From Phycisphaerales bacterium (lineage in GTDB: Bacteria; Planctomycetota; Phycisphaerae; Phycisphaerales; UBA1924): 64,000 nucleotides of DNA. Shown one piece after another: positions 26,950 to 35,670 of the stretch; the first letter of the stretch is position 1; every line of letters starts with the position of its first letter. The translations under genes and the position numbers were made by a program. A model generated the notes under the pieces. The model saw only the letters and a list, made by a program, of their open reading frames with translations. It was not told the DNA's origin and searched no databases. The DNA lies in contig JALUWX010000002.1 in the NCBI GenBank assembly GCA_027019265.1, forward strand, positions 1 to 64,000, written 5' to 3'.

Positions 26950-28218
26950 ATGCCAACGAATAGTCAACATGGAATCGCACTGATGTCGAACGGTCCTCAT
27001 AGCGCTGACGCCGAGTTTCATGTCAAATGGCACCCTGCATGCTTGCCCGCTTGGGTGCTCAGCAGAAGCCGCAAATGCCCACTCTTGCCAACTCGTGCGA
27101 GAGTTGTGTCACTGTCAGCGGCTCTGGCCGCCTGTATCGCTACGTCACCCACGAGCGAAGCGGCTTGTTCTGGTGCGGTGGGGCTCAATCACGCCCAGCC
27201 ACAGATCCAACAGCCAGAAGTTCGCCCGGAACCGACCGAGCCCACCGATACGGAGCAAGCTGATCCCGCCAGCGTGGAGGCTAAGTGCATCCGCTTTTCC
27301 GTGGATGGGGTTCCACGTGGTATCGCGATCGGCGGGGATGGGCGCACGCTCCTCGCTGTCACCGATACTCACGCGGAGGCATGGGATACGACGACCCGCC
27401 AGCAGCTCTTTCGCAAGGAAGTTGGCCCTGGTCAACGTCGCGGGTATCTGTTCGCGCTGCCGCCCGGTCACATACAACGTGCGGCAGTCAGCCAAGACGG
27501 ATCGCTGCTAGCGGTCACGTTCCCGGGAGAGAATGGCGGGTCTCTCATTGTATGGGACCGATCGGGCACGCCGATCGTGACGGTGCGTGGTGACAATCGG
27601 CTCACGGGACATGCCGTTGTTTTTAGCCCGCTCGGCAGTCACGTCGTGGCTGGTGCATCAAGCGGGAAGTGGGTGGCATGGTCGACAGAGTCCGGGCAGG
27701 AGGAGACCCCAGAGAATCGATGCCTGGCCGGGTGCCGATTCGTAAATCCAGAGCTGCACCCGACGACAGCGCTCTGGTTTGCGAGGTCAGATGAGTTGCA
27801 CGCATTTAGCCCCGGATTGACACTGTGGGCCTGGAAGACAAAGTCCATCCCACGACTCATCCATCGGAATGCCGAAGAGCAGAAGGTCTATGGCGTGTCA
27901 CCGGAACTCATGGTGCTGGAACCACCGAGTCAGATGATCGGGGTTGCAAGCGGCGGACCAGTTTCTAGTTCTCGCTTGTTTGGTGATACTCCGGCTGCCG
28001 TTAGCTGCGACGGAAAGAGAGTCATCGCCGGAGGGCGTGATCATATCGTTCGCGAGGTGCGTACTCCCGACTATGCCAGTGAAGAAACCCATGTGCAGCG
28101 TGAGTACACGGGGGCAAACACTGACATTGTTGCGGTGGCGATGTCAAGCTCAACACAGTTTGCGCCGCTTGCCGCGATCTGCGCCGATGGCTCGATTTGT
28201 GTGTGGCCGGGCGAATAA
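26950..28218 (+). CDS. Secreted or lipoprotein WD40-like propeller protein
   Basis: 422 residues from the ATG at 26950. The real start may be further in: VVSLSAALAACIA (about 51-63) looks like a lipoprotein signal with lipobox LAAC, and a TTG at 27085 would place it about 17 residues from the N-terminus. After a proline/glutamate-rich linker (about 78-105), propeller blades follow: GIAIGGDGRTLLAVTDTHAEAWD, VSQDGSLLAVTFPGENGGSLIVWD, VFSPLGSHVVAGASSGKWVAWS and AAICADGSICVWPG. It resembles the propeller part of the preceding kinase gene and may be a periplasmic partner. Base composition is lower in G+C than the kinase gene. Confidence 0.65.
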   Translation: MPTNSQHGIALMSNGPHSADAEFHVKWHPACLPAWVLSRSRKCPLLPTRARVVSLSAALAACIATSPTSEAACSGAVGLNHAQPQIQQPEVRPEPTEPTDTEQADPASVEAKCIRFSVDGVPRGIAIGGDGRTLLAVTDTHAEAWDTTTRQQLFRKEVGPGQRRGYLFALPPGHIQRAAVSQDGSLLAVTFPGENGGSLIVWDRSGTPIVTVRGDNRLTGHAVVFSPLGSHVVAGASSGKWVAWSTESGQEETPENRCLAGCRFVNPELHPTTALWFARSDELHAFSPGLTLWAWKTKSIPRLIHRNAEEQKVYGVSPELMVLEPPSQMIGVASGGPVSSSRLFGDTPAAVSCDGKRVIAGGRDHIVREVRTPDYASEETHVQREYTGANTDIVAVAMSSSTQFAPLAAICADGSICVWPGE

Positions 28219-28293
28219 CCTCTTTGGGGCAATACATCGAAGTCGCCCGTGGCGATTTTGATTCCGCGCAGACTCGTATAACAGGCAAATGGG

Positions 28294-28707
28294 TCATTCC
28301 TCCCAACGGATCGAGTCAACTGAGACAGACGAGTTGGTAGCGCCGAGCGACTTGTTGCTGTCGATTTCTCTGATCCAGGGCACCCGATGCTGAATAAGGC
28401 CCGCAAAGAGGCTTGCGCCACTCCGGTGTTCGGGCACTGCGTTGAGTGATGTTCCACTTAGTGTTATTTGCCTGCCCGGCAAGTAGAGCACGATTCCCTC
28501 TTCGGGTTGGTACTCCATCCGCTCGATCCATGCGTAGCCGACCGCGAGCACATGGCCGTCCTTCTTGCGGAGTTCGAGCATGATTGCACGGTCGCGGACG
28601 CCGCGCAGCCACCCGAAGCATCCGAGGTCATCCGTCTCGGGTTCTGCATGCTCGGCGAGCTGCGAGGGCGGTCGTTTGGCGTACTTGTCGATCAGACTAT
28701 CGCTCAT
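28294..28707 (-). CDS. Conserved hypothetical protein downstream of the relaxase
   Basis: 137 residues. Its start overlaps the relaxase stop by 11 bases, giving translational coupling. Central strands (RAIMLELRKKDGHVLAVGYAWIERMEYQPEEGIVLYLPGRQITLSG, about 41-86) suggest a small beta-barrel. The N-terminal part has ETDDLGCFGWLRGVRD. Proteins with this FGWLRG... pattern are frequent beside relaxases on plasmids as far as I recall, but I cannot name the family. Role unknown; linkage suggests DNA transfer. Confidence 0.65.
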   Translation of the reverse strand: MSDSLIDKYAKRPPSQLAEHAEPETDDLGCFGWLRGVRDRAIMLELRKKDGHVLAVGYAWIERMEYQPEEGIVLYLPGRQITLSGTSLNAVPEHRSGASLFAGLIQHRVPWIREIDSNKSLGATNSSVSVDSIRWEE

Positions 28708-31357
28708 GCTCTATGCCCTCATGGTCGCGTGTGGTAATCGGGAGTTCCGCTCCGCGTTGCTGCTCGGCGAGACGGTCGAGCACAATGCGGCGGTGCTGGT
28801 CGGTCATGCCGGCGACGAGTTCGGCGCCGCTGATTCGGTCGTCTCCGTGACTGACAGCCTGGAGGAGTTCGTCCTTGTCGTCCGTGAAGACGAGCGCCTG
28901 CTTGCGGGCGCGTGAGGCGCTGACGTAGAACTGCTCCTTCGACGACGCGGCGAACGAACGCGACGACTGGCCGATGATGACTCGGTCCACCGTCTTGCCC
29001 TGACTGGCATGGCTCGTGACCACGAAGCCGTGGGTCAGATGCCCGTAGTCCATCGGGATGGTCTTTGTCGCCCGGTCGCGCTTGCCGATTCCGCTGACGA
29101 CGAGATCACCTTCCGGCGTGAAGTGATCGACGCGGTAGAGGTCGCCGTTGTTGAGGGGCTTGTCGTCAACCGACCGGCCGTTGCGTGTGATGCGGAGATG
29201 GTCTCCGGGCGCAAGTTCCAGGCGAGACTGGCGGTACACCGTGAACCGCTCGGCAAGATCGAACGGCACCTCGTTCTGCCCGATGACAAGACGTTGGCCC
29301 TTGCGATGGCCCGTGGCGTTCTGGTGGAAGACAAGCACGTCGCCCGACTGGTAGCTCGCCGCGTCCCGTTTCTGGCCCAGCGTGAGGTTGGCGGGGATCA
29401 GCTCGGGGAACGCACACCCCTGCGTATCCAGCAGTCCGCGCTCGCGAAGGGCCTGTCGAATCGCACGGGTGATCCGGTTGCCTTCGGCGTGCGTCGGTGA
29501 GACCACGAGCGTGCTGGCGCCGCTCTCGACCGAATCGACATACGCGGTCGCGAGGGCGCGGTCCCTGTGCTCGTCGTCGATCTCCCGAATCCAGCCGAGG
29601 TCGTCAAGGCGTTTGAAGCCCTTGGCCGTGCGGCCTTCGCTCAGGTTCTCGATCGCGGCCTTGTAGCGTTCCTTCTGGCGTTGGATCTCCTTGATCTCGG
29701 CGGGGTGCAGCCCCGCCTCGTCTTCGAGCAGGCGGAGCGCGGAGCCGCGTTCGACCGGGCCGTGCTGACGCTCGTCGCCGACGAGCAGCACGCGGGCGTC
29801 CTGTTTCGCGGCCAGGTCGAAGATCGCGTTCATGGTGCGCATGCCGACGAGCCCGGCCTCGTCGATGAGGATGAGCGAGCCACGCACCTTGTCCTGGAGC
29901 TTGGGATTGGCGAGGAGTGCGGCGACCGTGTCGGCGTCGTGGAACCCCTCCGAGCGGAGCACGCCGCGGCTTGCGCCGGATGAAGGTGCGAAGGCGTGGA
30001 TGGTCACGCCGGAGGCTTCGGCCGCTTCGCGGACCTCCTGCATGGCGGAGGTCTTGCCCGCCCCGGCGGCTCCTCGGACGATGGTCACGCGGTCCCGGGA
30101 GTGGAGGACGTGACGCACCGCGTCCTTCTGCTGCTCGTTGAGCCATTCACGGTGAAAGGCGATCGGTTCGGTAGTGGCCGGGCGGCACGCCCCACGTCCC
30201 TCGCGGGCGAACGCGAGCATCCGGGACTCCTCTTCGAGGACTTCCTTGGTGGTGACGAGACGCTGGCCCTTGCGCTCGGCGTGGATCAGATCCTGGGACT
30301 CGGTGAGGGCCTCGATCGACTCTCGGCTCGCTTTGCCGACACCCTGCTTGAGGGCCTCGGCCAGGAGTGTTCGCTCCGGGAGGACGGACGCACGCTCGAA
30401 GACGTGCTCCATCGTGCGGGCGACCGCGTCGCGGGCGGCAGTGTCATCCTCCGCAATGGTGTCGCGGCCGATCCGGTTGGCGAGGGAATCCAGGCGATCG
30501 GCTTCGGCGTCGGTCAGACGGGACCGCCAGGCGGATTCGAGATCAGGCATCGTGAGTTCGGCGGCCTTGGACGACCGGGTGCGGGCCCCGAGTTCGGCCT
30601 TGAGGTCCGGGTCCGTGATGCCCTTGTCGCGGGCGGCCTGCTCGATGAGAGCAGTCCGGCGGGAGTATTTCTCCATCGTCTGCGGATCGAGCCCGGCGAG
30701 TTCCCAGCCCTTGGCGGTGCGCTGTGTCGCCAGCCCGAGTTCCTCGAGCCGGCGAGCCAGGCGGGCATGGAAGACAGCCTCGAAGTACGGGGCGTCACGC
30801 TTGATATCGCCGAGCTGCGCAGCCTTCCAGCGTGATTCCTCGCCGTCGTGCGTGGCGTTGAACACGAAGCAGTGCGCGTGCAGGTGCGGGTCCGGCAGAC
30901 CATCGACGGGGCGAGCGGTGAAGTGCGTGAACTCGCCCCATACCAGGTTGCCTGTGGTGCGGTCCTCGTTGCGTCCCTTCGAGCGCACGCGGGCCTTGGC
31001 CTCATCCTCGATGTCGTCCATTGTCGCCCGCACCGAGTCACGGAAGGCGTCGAGCAAACGTTCGTCGCGCGTCAGCCCATACAGTAGCGAAACGCTCTTG
31101 GGCGCGTGGAAGTTGAGGTCGTAGCCGACGCGGCGTTCGGCCTTGCGCCGCACGGTCAGAGCCTCGCCGGTGTCTGGACGGAGGTTGTCGCAGAGCCGGT
31201 CCCAGTCACACCGATCGACGGTGCCCGAGAGCCCGAGCATCGCGGCGCCCTTGCCACGCCAGAAGCCGATAAGTTCCTGACCCTCGGTGTAGTAGTCCGC
31301 CGTGCTGTAGTAGCTCTTGGCCCTGCCAGCACTGTTGTTCTGTGTCATCCGCAGCAT
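28697..31357 (-). CDS. MobF-family conjugative relaxase-helicase (TrwC/TraI type)
   Basis: 886 residues from ATG 31357 (AGGATGG upstream); open sequence further upstream is not coding. The TrwC relaxase domain (1-300) has the N-terminal catalytic tyrosines (KSYYSTADYYTEG, Y16/Y17 and Y22/Y23) and the three-histidine metal site PDPHLHAHCFVFN (H158, H160, H162). A RecD-like helicase follows, with Walker A VRGAAGAGKTSAMQE (about 425), SLILIDEAGLVG as Walker B, and C-terminal motifs LVVSPTHAEGNRITRAI, THGFVVTSHASQGKTVDRV and VSASRARKQALVFTD. It nicks oriT and unwinds the strand for transfer. The 354-base divergent region in front of it is the best oriT candidate. Confidence 0.9.
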   Translation of the reverse strand: MLRMTQNNSAGRAKSYYSTADYYTEGQELIGFWRGKGAAMLGLSGTVDRCDWDRLCDNLRPDTGEALTVRRKAERRVGYDLNFHAPKSVSLLYGLTRDERLLDAFRDSVRATMDDIEDEAKARVRSKGRNEDRTTGNLVWGEFTHFTARPVDGLPDPHLHAHCFVFNATHDGEESRWKAAQLGDIKRDAPYFEAVFHARLARRLEELGLATQRTAKGWELAGLDPQTMEKYSRRTALIEQAARDKGITDPDLKAELGARTRSSKAAELTMPDLESAWRSRLTDAEADRLDSLANRIGRDTIAEDDTAARDAVARTMEHVFERASVLPERTLLAEALKQGVGKASRESIEALTESQDLIHAERKGQRLVTTKEVLEEESRMLAFAREGRGACRPATTEPIAFHREWLNEQQKDAVRHVLHSRDRVTIVRGAAGAGKTSAMQEVREAAEASGVTIHAFAPSSGASRGVLRSEGFHDADTVAALLANPKLQDKVRGSLILIDEAGLVGMRTMNAIFDLAAKQDARVLLVGDERQHGPVERGSALRLLEDEAGLHPAEIKEIQRQKERYKAAIENLSEGRTAKGFKRLDDLGWIREIDDEHRDRALATAYVDSVESGASTLVVSPTHAEGNRITRAIRQALRERGLLDTQGCAFPELIPANLTLGQKRDAASYQSGDVLVFHQNATGHRKGQRLVIGQNEVPFDLAERFTVYRQSRLELAPGDHLRITRNGRSVDDKPLNNGDLYRVDHFTPEGDLVVSGIGKRDRATKTIPMDYGHLTHGFVVTSHASQGKTVDRVIIGQSSRSFAASSKEQFYVSASRARKQALVFTDDKDELLQAVSHGDDRISGAELVAGMTDQHRRIVLDRLAEQQRGAELPITTRDHEGIEHER

Positions 31358-31711
31358 CGATCCATCCTGCCAGAGAAACCTTGCTATCCGGTAAACGCGC
31401 ACACTCTCATGGAAGAACAAACGCGCTCCGATTGCATGGCTACGACGGACGCCCGTGGCGGTTGCGTTGTGCTTGCCACAAGTTGTCGTCGGCCATGCGA
31501 CTCCCTTTGGTGTGTGACACCGCCTCGCGTCCCTCCGATGGCAACGTGAAGCCGCGTCGGGGCAGTCAAGCTGCCAAGGCCGCTTTCCGCGAGCGGAAGC
31601 CTTCGGCCTTTCGCTTGACGGTGCGCTGCGCCCCCTCTGTCCGCGGCTTCTGGAGGTGTGCCATCGGGACGCGGTGGGCGTGTCCCGCAACACCAACCAA
31701 GGAGACTGAAC
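31358..31711. other. Candidate origin of transfer (oriT) with nested inverted repeats
   Basis: A non-coding divergent gap between the relaxase and the 69-residue gene. It holds a 9-bp inverted repeat GAAGCCGCG/CGCGGCTTC (31548-31556 and 31642-31650). Inside this is GTCAAGC/GCTTGAC (31565-31571 and 31613-31619), and inside that GCTTTCCGC/GCGGAAGC (31582-31600). MobF oriTs usually lie beside the relaxase gene and contain such repeats near nic. No nic site can be assigned by eye. Confidence 0.5.
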
Positions 31712-31921
31712 ATGACCGAGACGAACAACAACAGCAATGCACCAAGCCACATCGCCTACCAGGTCCGCGACCGCGAGAACCAGAAGGGCGTCTGGACCCG
31801 CATCGGGTCCGCGTGGCCGCACAAGGACGGCAAGGGTTTCAACATCCAGATCGAAGCCGTGCCGCTCGACGGGCGGATCTCGCTCCGCGTCTACGAGGAC
31901 CGCAACGAGCAGTCCGCGTAA
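31712..31921 (+). CDS. Small conserved plasmid-type protein
   Basis: 69 residues; the ATG at 31712 follows AAGGAG at ideal spacing. After an Asn-rich start the sequence is HIAYQVRDRENQKGVWTRIGSAW, then PHKDGKGFNIQIEAVPLDGRISLRVYEDRNEQ. It reads as a compact beta protein with the GKGF and DGR turns. Proteins of this pattern are widespread on plasmids and integrative elements, but I know of no assigned function. It is the first gene rightward from the oriT candidate and is followed by the methylase gene 60 bases later. Confidence 0.75.
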   Translation: MTETNNNSNAPSHIAYQVRDRENQKGVWTRIGSAWPHKDGKGFNIQIEAVPLDGRISLRVYEDRNEQSA

Positions 31922-31981
31922 GGCGATCACTTCAACCGGCGGGCCGAGGAGGCCCGCCATTTCTACAGAAAGGCCATCAAC

Positions 31982-32761
31982 ATGAACTCAACCTCAATCA
32001 ATCCATTCCTTGCTCGCAGGCGAAAGCCTGTCTTGCGAGGCCCACTCAAACAAGCCCGATTTGCGCTTCTCCCGAGAGCACCGATGAATACCAGCCCCGT
32101 GCCGAGGCTGACGAGCCTTTACCACCACGCCGACGCGGGCGCATACGGCAAGCGCAGCTACCCCGGCAACTGTGGAGGCAACCTCATCCGAGACCTGCTG
32201 CTCTACTTCAAGCCGAGGGTTGTGCTCGACCCCATGACTGGCAGCGGGACGTGCGCCGATGTGTGCCGTGAGCTGGGCATGGACTGCCGCAGCGGTGACA
32301 TCCACGAGGGCTTCGACGCCACGAGCGCCGAGTCGATGCAGCAGCTCGCCAATGGCGGCCTGGCCGACTTCGTCTGGGCCCACCCGCCGTACTGGCGGCA
32401 GAAGCTCTACGCCGCGGACGGGCGCGACCTGTCCAGAACGCCGACGCTCGGTGCGTTCCTGGAGCGGTACGCGCTGTTCATCGAGGCAGCGGCGGGCGTG
32501 CTCCGTCCCGGCGGCAGGCTCGCCATCCTAATGGGCGACTACCAGGACCGAGACGCGGGCTTCGTGCCCCTTGTCTACCACACGAAACGTCTTGCATTCG
32601 ACACCGGACTCGTGCAGTGTTGCACCGACATCGTTCGATTCAGCCACGGCGCGTCGAGCGGGCGCAAGGTGTACCGATCCTCGTTCATCCCCGGCCTGCA
32701 CGACGTGTGCGTGGTCTTCGAGAAACCGCGCACCCCCAGGAGAAAGGAGGCGAGGCCATGA
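31982..32761 (+). CDS. DNA methyltransferase-like protein (N4/N6 amino-methylase fold)
   Basis: 259 residues from ATG 31982 (AAAGG upstream). SAM-binding motif DPMTGSGTCADVCRELGM is at about 82-99, and the catalytic motif is AHPPYW (about 133-138), a variant of the N/DPPY box with histidine at the second place. Later strands fit class I methylases (GVLRPGGRLAILMGDYQ, HDVCVVFEKP). Its first 35 residues before MNTSPVPRL may be a leader. It could protect the mobile DNA from restriction. The AHPPY variant is common in plasmid-borne versions as far as I know. Specificity is not predictable. Confidence 0.75.
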   Translation: MNSTSINPFLARRRKPVLRGPLKQARFALLPRAPMNTSPVPRLTSLYHHADAGAYGKRSYPGNCGGNLIRDLLLYFKPRVVLDPMTGSGTCADVCRELGMDCRSGDIHEGFDATSAESMQQLANGGLADFVWAHPPYWRQKLYAADGRDLSRTPTLGAFLERYALFIEAAAGVLRPGGRLAILMGDYQDRDAGFVPLVYHTKRLAFDTGLVQCCTDIVRFSHGASSGRKVYRSSFIPGLHDVCVVFEKPRTPRRKEARP

Positions 32762-33168
32762 GCATGACCGGCAGACCCATCACACACATCCTCGCGGGCA
32801 TCGCCCGCGACCGCCTGGGCGTCGAGACGCTGGACGCGCGGGGCCGCGACTCGCTCGACTTCCAAGACGTGTCCGTATCCGGACTCGCTCAAGCTCTGGG
32901 AGATGCCTACGAGGCGGGCTACCGGGCGGCTATCGCCGACGAGATCGGCGTGACCGACGTGATCTATAGCCACGAGGCCGAGCGGTTCCCGTGGCAGGTG
33001 TTTTGCACCGAGGAGCGGTGCGTGCTCGTCTCGCGTGACCTCAAGGACCACATGGTTATCGCGTCGGAGATGCGGGCCGACGACCGACCGCTCCGCGTTC
33101 CTCCCGAGGGCGTGCGGCTGGAGCTGCTCGAAGTCGTGCGGCGCGAGCTGTACGGGGCCAGGCGGTGA
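32758..33168 (+). CDS. DUF6900-like hypothetical protein
   Basis: 136 residues from ATG 32758, which follows AAAGGAGG and overlaps the methylase stop (ATGA). The N-terminal 60 residues (ILAGIARDRLGVETLDARGRDSLDFQDVSVSGLAQALGDAYEAGY) match, from memory, the short domain now called DUF6900, common in plasmids and phages. The remainder (SRDLKDHMVIASEMRADDRPLRVPPEGVRLELLEVVRREL) is a helix-rich extension. Function unknown. It belongs to a tight four-gene set starting at 31712. Confidence 0.65.
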   Translation: MSMTGRPITHILAGIARDRLGVETLDARGRDSLDFQDVSVSGLAQALGDAYEAGYRAAIADEIGVTDVIYSHEAERFPWQVFCTEERCVLVSRDLKDHMVIASEMRADDRPLRVPPEGVRLELLEVVRRELYGARR

Positions 33169-33341
33169 GCGGCGAGGCAATCCACGACGACCTGTTCCAC
33201 CGATGCGCCCTGCGCGCCTTCGTGGAACAGGCCGAGGCCCAGCAGGGCTGGCCCGACCCGGAGGCGACCAGGCGGCTCGCCTACCGGCTCTACGAGGACG
33301 CAATAGCGTGCTCGGAACGGAACCGAAGGGACACAATCTGA
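33165..33341 (+). CDS. 58-residue hypothetical protein, coupled to the preceding gene
   Basis: A GTG start overlaps the preceding stop as GTGA. The product begins SGEAIHDDLFHRCALRAF and continues VEQAEAQQGWPDPEATRRLAYRLYEDAI, a helical protein ending at TGA 33341. The amphipathic pattern, the coupled start and the codon use like its neighbours support it as real. I do not recognise a family. Confidence 0.55.
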   Translation: MSGEAIHDDLFHRCALRAFVEQAEAQQGWPDPEATRRLAYRLYEDAIACSERNRRDTI

Positions 33342-33701
33342 CACCGTGACCAGCGGGCTACTTGCTCGCAATCGCGTGGTCTGCGCAGGCTGATTGAGCG
33401 GCGGGCGGGGAATGGCAGGCAGAGCATGATTTGGTTCAGACGTCTCCCCTAAGCGGTGCTTAGGACGTTCTTTCACGGTGAAAGCCTGCCATCGAGCCCG
33501 CCCGCCGTCCATCCATGCAGCCCGATGGCTGGCCGTCCTGCCATCTATGGGGCTGTACGGCCTGCCGACCCGCAAGACGGCTCGCAAGATAGCCCGCTGG
33601 TCAGAGGGAGGTGTGGCCGTCGCGCCACACCGCCGGAGAGATCGCACGCCGGCGCGAATGAATGCTTGCCAACCGCACGCCTGCCGTGCTAGTCGTCGAG
33701 C
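33342..33701. promoter_or_regulatory. Intergenic region upstream of parA with two palindromes
   Basis: 360 bases without a convincing gene. It contains CCTAAG-CGGTG-CTTAGG (33448-33464) and CTTTCAC-G-GTGAAAG (33470-33484), only five bases apart, in front of the parA-repA operon. These are candidates for a parS centromere, a ParA/RepA operator or a promoter control site. GC-rich sequence follows without further clear structure. Confidence 0.45.
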
Positions 33702-34367
33702 ATGATTATCGCGATCGCCAATAACAAGGGTGGTGTCGGCAAGTCCACGCTTGCGGTCCACCTCGCCGCATGGCTGTCCCGCAAGGGGCGCTCCATCGTG
33801 CTCGCCGACTGCGACACGCAGCAGAGTTCGTCGGAATGGGCGAGGGAGTTGCACGACGGCATCCGCGCGGTGACGCTCCGCGACGCGGACGCGATCCTGA
33901 ACGAGCTACCGACACTGAATGAGGAGGCGGAGTTCGTGATCGCGGACGGGCCGGGGAGCAACACCGAGACAAGCCGGGCGCTCTTGCTCAGGGCCGACCT
34001 GGCGGTGCTGCCCTGCAAGGCGTCGATGCTCGAAGTCCGAGCCCTCGCCAAGGTCACGGAGGTGCTGCGCCAGGCCCAGGACATCCGTGGGGGCACGCCG
34101 CCCGCGGTGATCGTGCTCAGCATGGTGGGCAGACACTACCGACTCACCAGGGACATGAAAGACGCGGCGTCGGCGTTGTCGCTCGCCGTCGCCGACACGC
34201 CGGTCACACTCCGACAGATCTATGCGGATGCGCCGGGGCAGGGTGCCGTGGTGTGGGACATGAAAGCCCGCACAACCGACGCGGCGGATGAGCTTGATGC
34301 GCTCTTTGCCGAGATCCTGCCCGAGCAACTTCTCTCAACGACATCAATCAAGGAGGCAGCCACATGA
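33702..34367 (+). CDS. parA: ParA-family partition ATPase
   Basis: 221 residues, the size of short plasmid ParA (type Ib/ParF-like). The deviant Walker A is NNKGGVGKST (about 7-16) with the ATP-sandwich lysine. Walker A' is VLADCDTQQSSSEWA (about 33-47), and Walker B is EFVIADGPGSNT (about 76-87). It partitions plasmid DNA together with a centromere-binding partner, probably the 88-residue protein encoded directly downstream (overlap ATGA), or the ParB-like protein at 21 kb. No N-terminal DNA-binding extension is present. The ATG at 33702 is the first codon after the palindrome-bearing leader. Confidence 0.9.
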   Translation: MIIAIANNKGGVGKSTLAVHLAAWLSRKGRSIVLADCDTQQSSSEWARELHDGIRAVTLRDADAILNELPTLNEEAEFVIADGPGSNTETSRALLLRADLAVLPCKASMLEVRALAKVTEVLRQAQDIRGGTPPAVIVLSMVGRHYRLTRDMKDAASALSLAVADTPVTLRQIYADAPGQGAVVWDMKARTTDAADELDALFAEILPEQLLSTTSIKEAAT

Positions 34368-34630
34368 ATGAACGACGAACACTTACCGAGGGCATCCAGC
34401 CCAAGGCATCACCCACGAGCCAGGACGCCGAGCAGCAGTTTGTGTTCGGGGACAAGCACGTCCCCGAGCAGGGGCGGCTGCACGTCAGCACCCGCATCCG
34501 GGCCGACTACGCCAGGGCACTCAAGCGTGCCGCCCTGCAACGCCAGATCGACGGCGTCACGCCCAACACACTCAAGGACATTCTCGAAGAGGCGCTACGC
34601 CCCTGGCTCAAGAAGCACGGGTATCTGTGA
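34364..34630 (+). CDS. Small DNA-binding partner of ParA (putative RHH centromere-binding protein)
   Basis: 88 residues, start overlapping the parA stop (ATGA). The C-terminal 50 residues (RLHVSTRIRADYARALKRAALQRQIDGVTPNTLKDILEEALRPWLKKHG) look like a ribbon-helix-helix domain with a beta strand (HVSTRI) followed by two helices. Short genes directly after a ParF-type parA usually encode the ParG-like centromere binder, which fits here. The N-terminal 38 residues are probably flexible. Confidence 0.7.
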   Translation: MNERRTLTEGIQPKASPTSQDAEQQFVFGDKHVPEQGRLHVSTRIRADYARALKRAALQRQIDGVTPNTLKDILEEALRPWLKKHGYL

Positions 34631-35565
34631 GCGACTCGGAGGAGGAACCCTCATCCACACGGATCACGCCGCACCAGGGGAAGCTGTTGTTCGCCCACGA
34701 CCGGATCAGTGCGGAACCCCCTGACCGGCTGCAGTTCTCCCACACGGTGCTTTGTCAGGTGGGCATGCCCAGGAAGGCCACACCGGAGCGTTCGTTCGAG
34801 CGGACCAACGGCAACAAGAGCCTGCTGGTCGAGGCCGGAAGGCTGTGGAACGGGCTCGGCTGGGTTGATCAGCCGCTTCCTTATGGAGCGATTCCCCGTC
34901 TCGTCATGGTGCATGTGAGCACTGAGGCCGTCCAGACGAGGAGCAGGGTCATCGGCATCGGCGAGAGCATGCGGCAGTTCCTGCTGCAGCTCGGGCTGCA
35001 CGGCACGGGCGGACCGAGGGGCGGGTACACCGCCCTGCGGAAGCAGTTGCAGGCCCTCGCGGCCTGCCGTATGACGCTCGGCATGACCGACGGATGCCTT
35101 GTCTCCACGATCGACGCCAAGCCGATCAAGCGGTTTGACGCTTGGATTGCGAACGGGCTCCATGATGGGTCACAGCAGACGCTGTGGCCGGGAGAGCTTG
35201 AGCTGTCGGAGGACTTCTTCGACACTCTCCTCCGGCACGCCGTGCCTCTGGACTACCGGGCGCTCGCCGCCCTCAAACATTCAGCCTTGGCTCTCGACAT
35301 CTACACCTGGCTCGCACACCGCCTGCAACGGGTCAGCGATCACCGGGGCGTGAAGGTGAGCTGGTCGAACCTCATGGAGCAGTTCGGGCAGGACTACGGG
35401 CGGTCCAAGGACTTCAAGAAGGCCTTCCGCAAGGCGCTCCGGCAGGTCTGCCTCGTGTACCCCGACGCGAGGCTCCACGACGTGATGGGCGGCCTGCTCC
35501 TCAAGCCCTCGCACGCCCCCGTGCGCCGGACCCAACTCCTGATACAAACCGACCGCCCGGAGTAG
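34627..35565 (+). CDS. repA: Plasmid replication initiator, RepA family
   Basis: 312 residues, GTG start at 34627 overlapping the previous stop (GTGA). The central part (SLLVEAGRLWNGLGWVDQPLPYGAIPRLVMVHVSTEAVQTRS, about 58-100) matches the RepA_C-type 'plasmid encoded RepA protein' family. IGIGESMRQFLLQLGL and VPLDYRALAALKHSALALDIYTWLAHRLQR (about 201-230) fit its conserved core. It should bind iterons at the origin located just downstream. This shows that the element descends from, or exists as, a replicating plasmid. A GC-rich hairpin overlaps the stop codon. Confidence 0.85.
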   Translation: MSDSEEEPSSTRITPHQGKLLFAHDRISAEPPDRLQFSHTVLCQVGMPRKATPERSFERTNGNKSLLVEAGRLWNGLGWVDQPLPYGAIPRLVMVHVSTEAVQTRSRVIGIGESMRQFLLQLGLHGTGGPRGGYTALRKQLQALAACRMTLGMTDGCLVSTIDAKPIKRFDAWIANGLHDGSQQTLWPGELELSEDFFDTLLRHAVPLDYRALAALKHSALALDIYTWLAHRLQRVSDHRGVKVSWSNLMEQFGQDYGRSKDFKKAFRKALRQVCLVYPDARLHDVMGGLLLKPSHAPVRRTQLLIQTDRPE

Positions 35566-35574
35566 CCCGGGCGG
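35553..35574 (+). terminator. GC-rich hairpin at the end of repA
   Basis: CCGCCCGG (35553-35560) pairs with CCGGGCGG (35567-35574) across a 6-base loop containing the repA stop codon. No T-run follows, so it may be a weak or rho-assisted terminator, or part of the origin. Confidence 0.5.
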
Positions 35575-35603
35575 CCTGTGCACAATCCTGTGAATCCAGT
35601 GAC

Positions 35604-35670
35604 TTATCCACGCTGAATCGCCCTCCCCGGTGCGCTGAATCGCCCCCCCTTGGTGCGCGCTGAATCGCCC
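35604..35670. other. oriV: Iteron-type plasmid replication origin (oriV)
   Basis: Three direct copies of CGCTGAATCGCCC lie at 35611-35623, 35633-35645 and 35658-35670, about 22-25 bases apart, i.e. on nearly the same helix face. A DnaA-box-like TTATCCACG (35604-35612) touches the first copy, and an AT-richer stretch (AGAGTTCTTTACCGAGATATTTCTTCC) follows at about 35681-35708. This is the classical order DnaA box, iterons, AT-rich region next to a repA gene. Confidence 0.75.

Noticed and set aside
32964-33854. Minus-strand frame of 296 codons opposite the small genes upstream of parA
   Set aside because: It overlaps three plus-strand coding features and has no recognisable motif or ribosome site.
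35611-35670. Iterons as a short CRISPR-like array
   Set aside because: 13-base units with 9-12 base gaps next to repA and a DnaA box fit an origin, not CRISPR.
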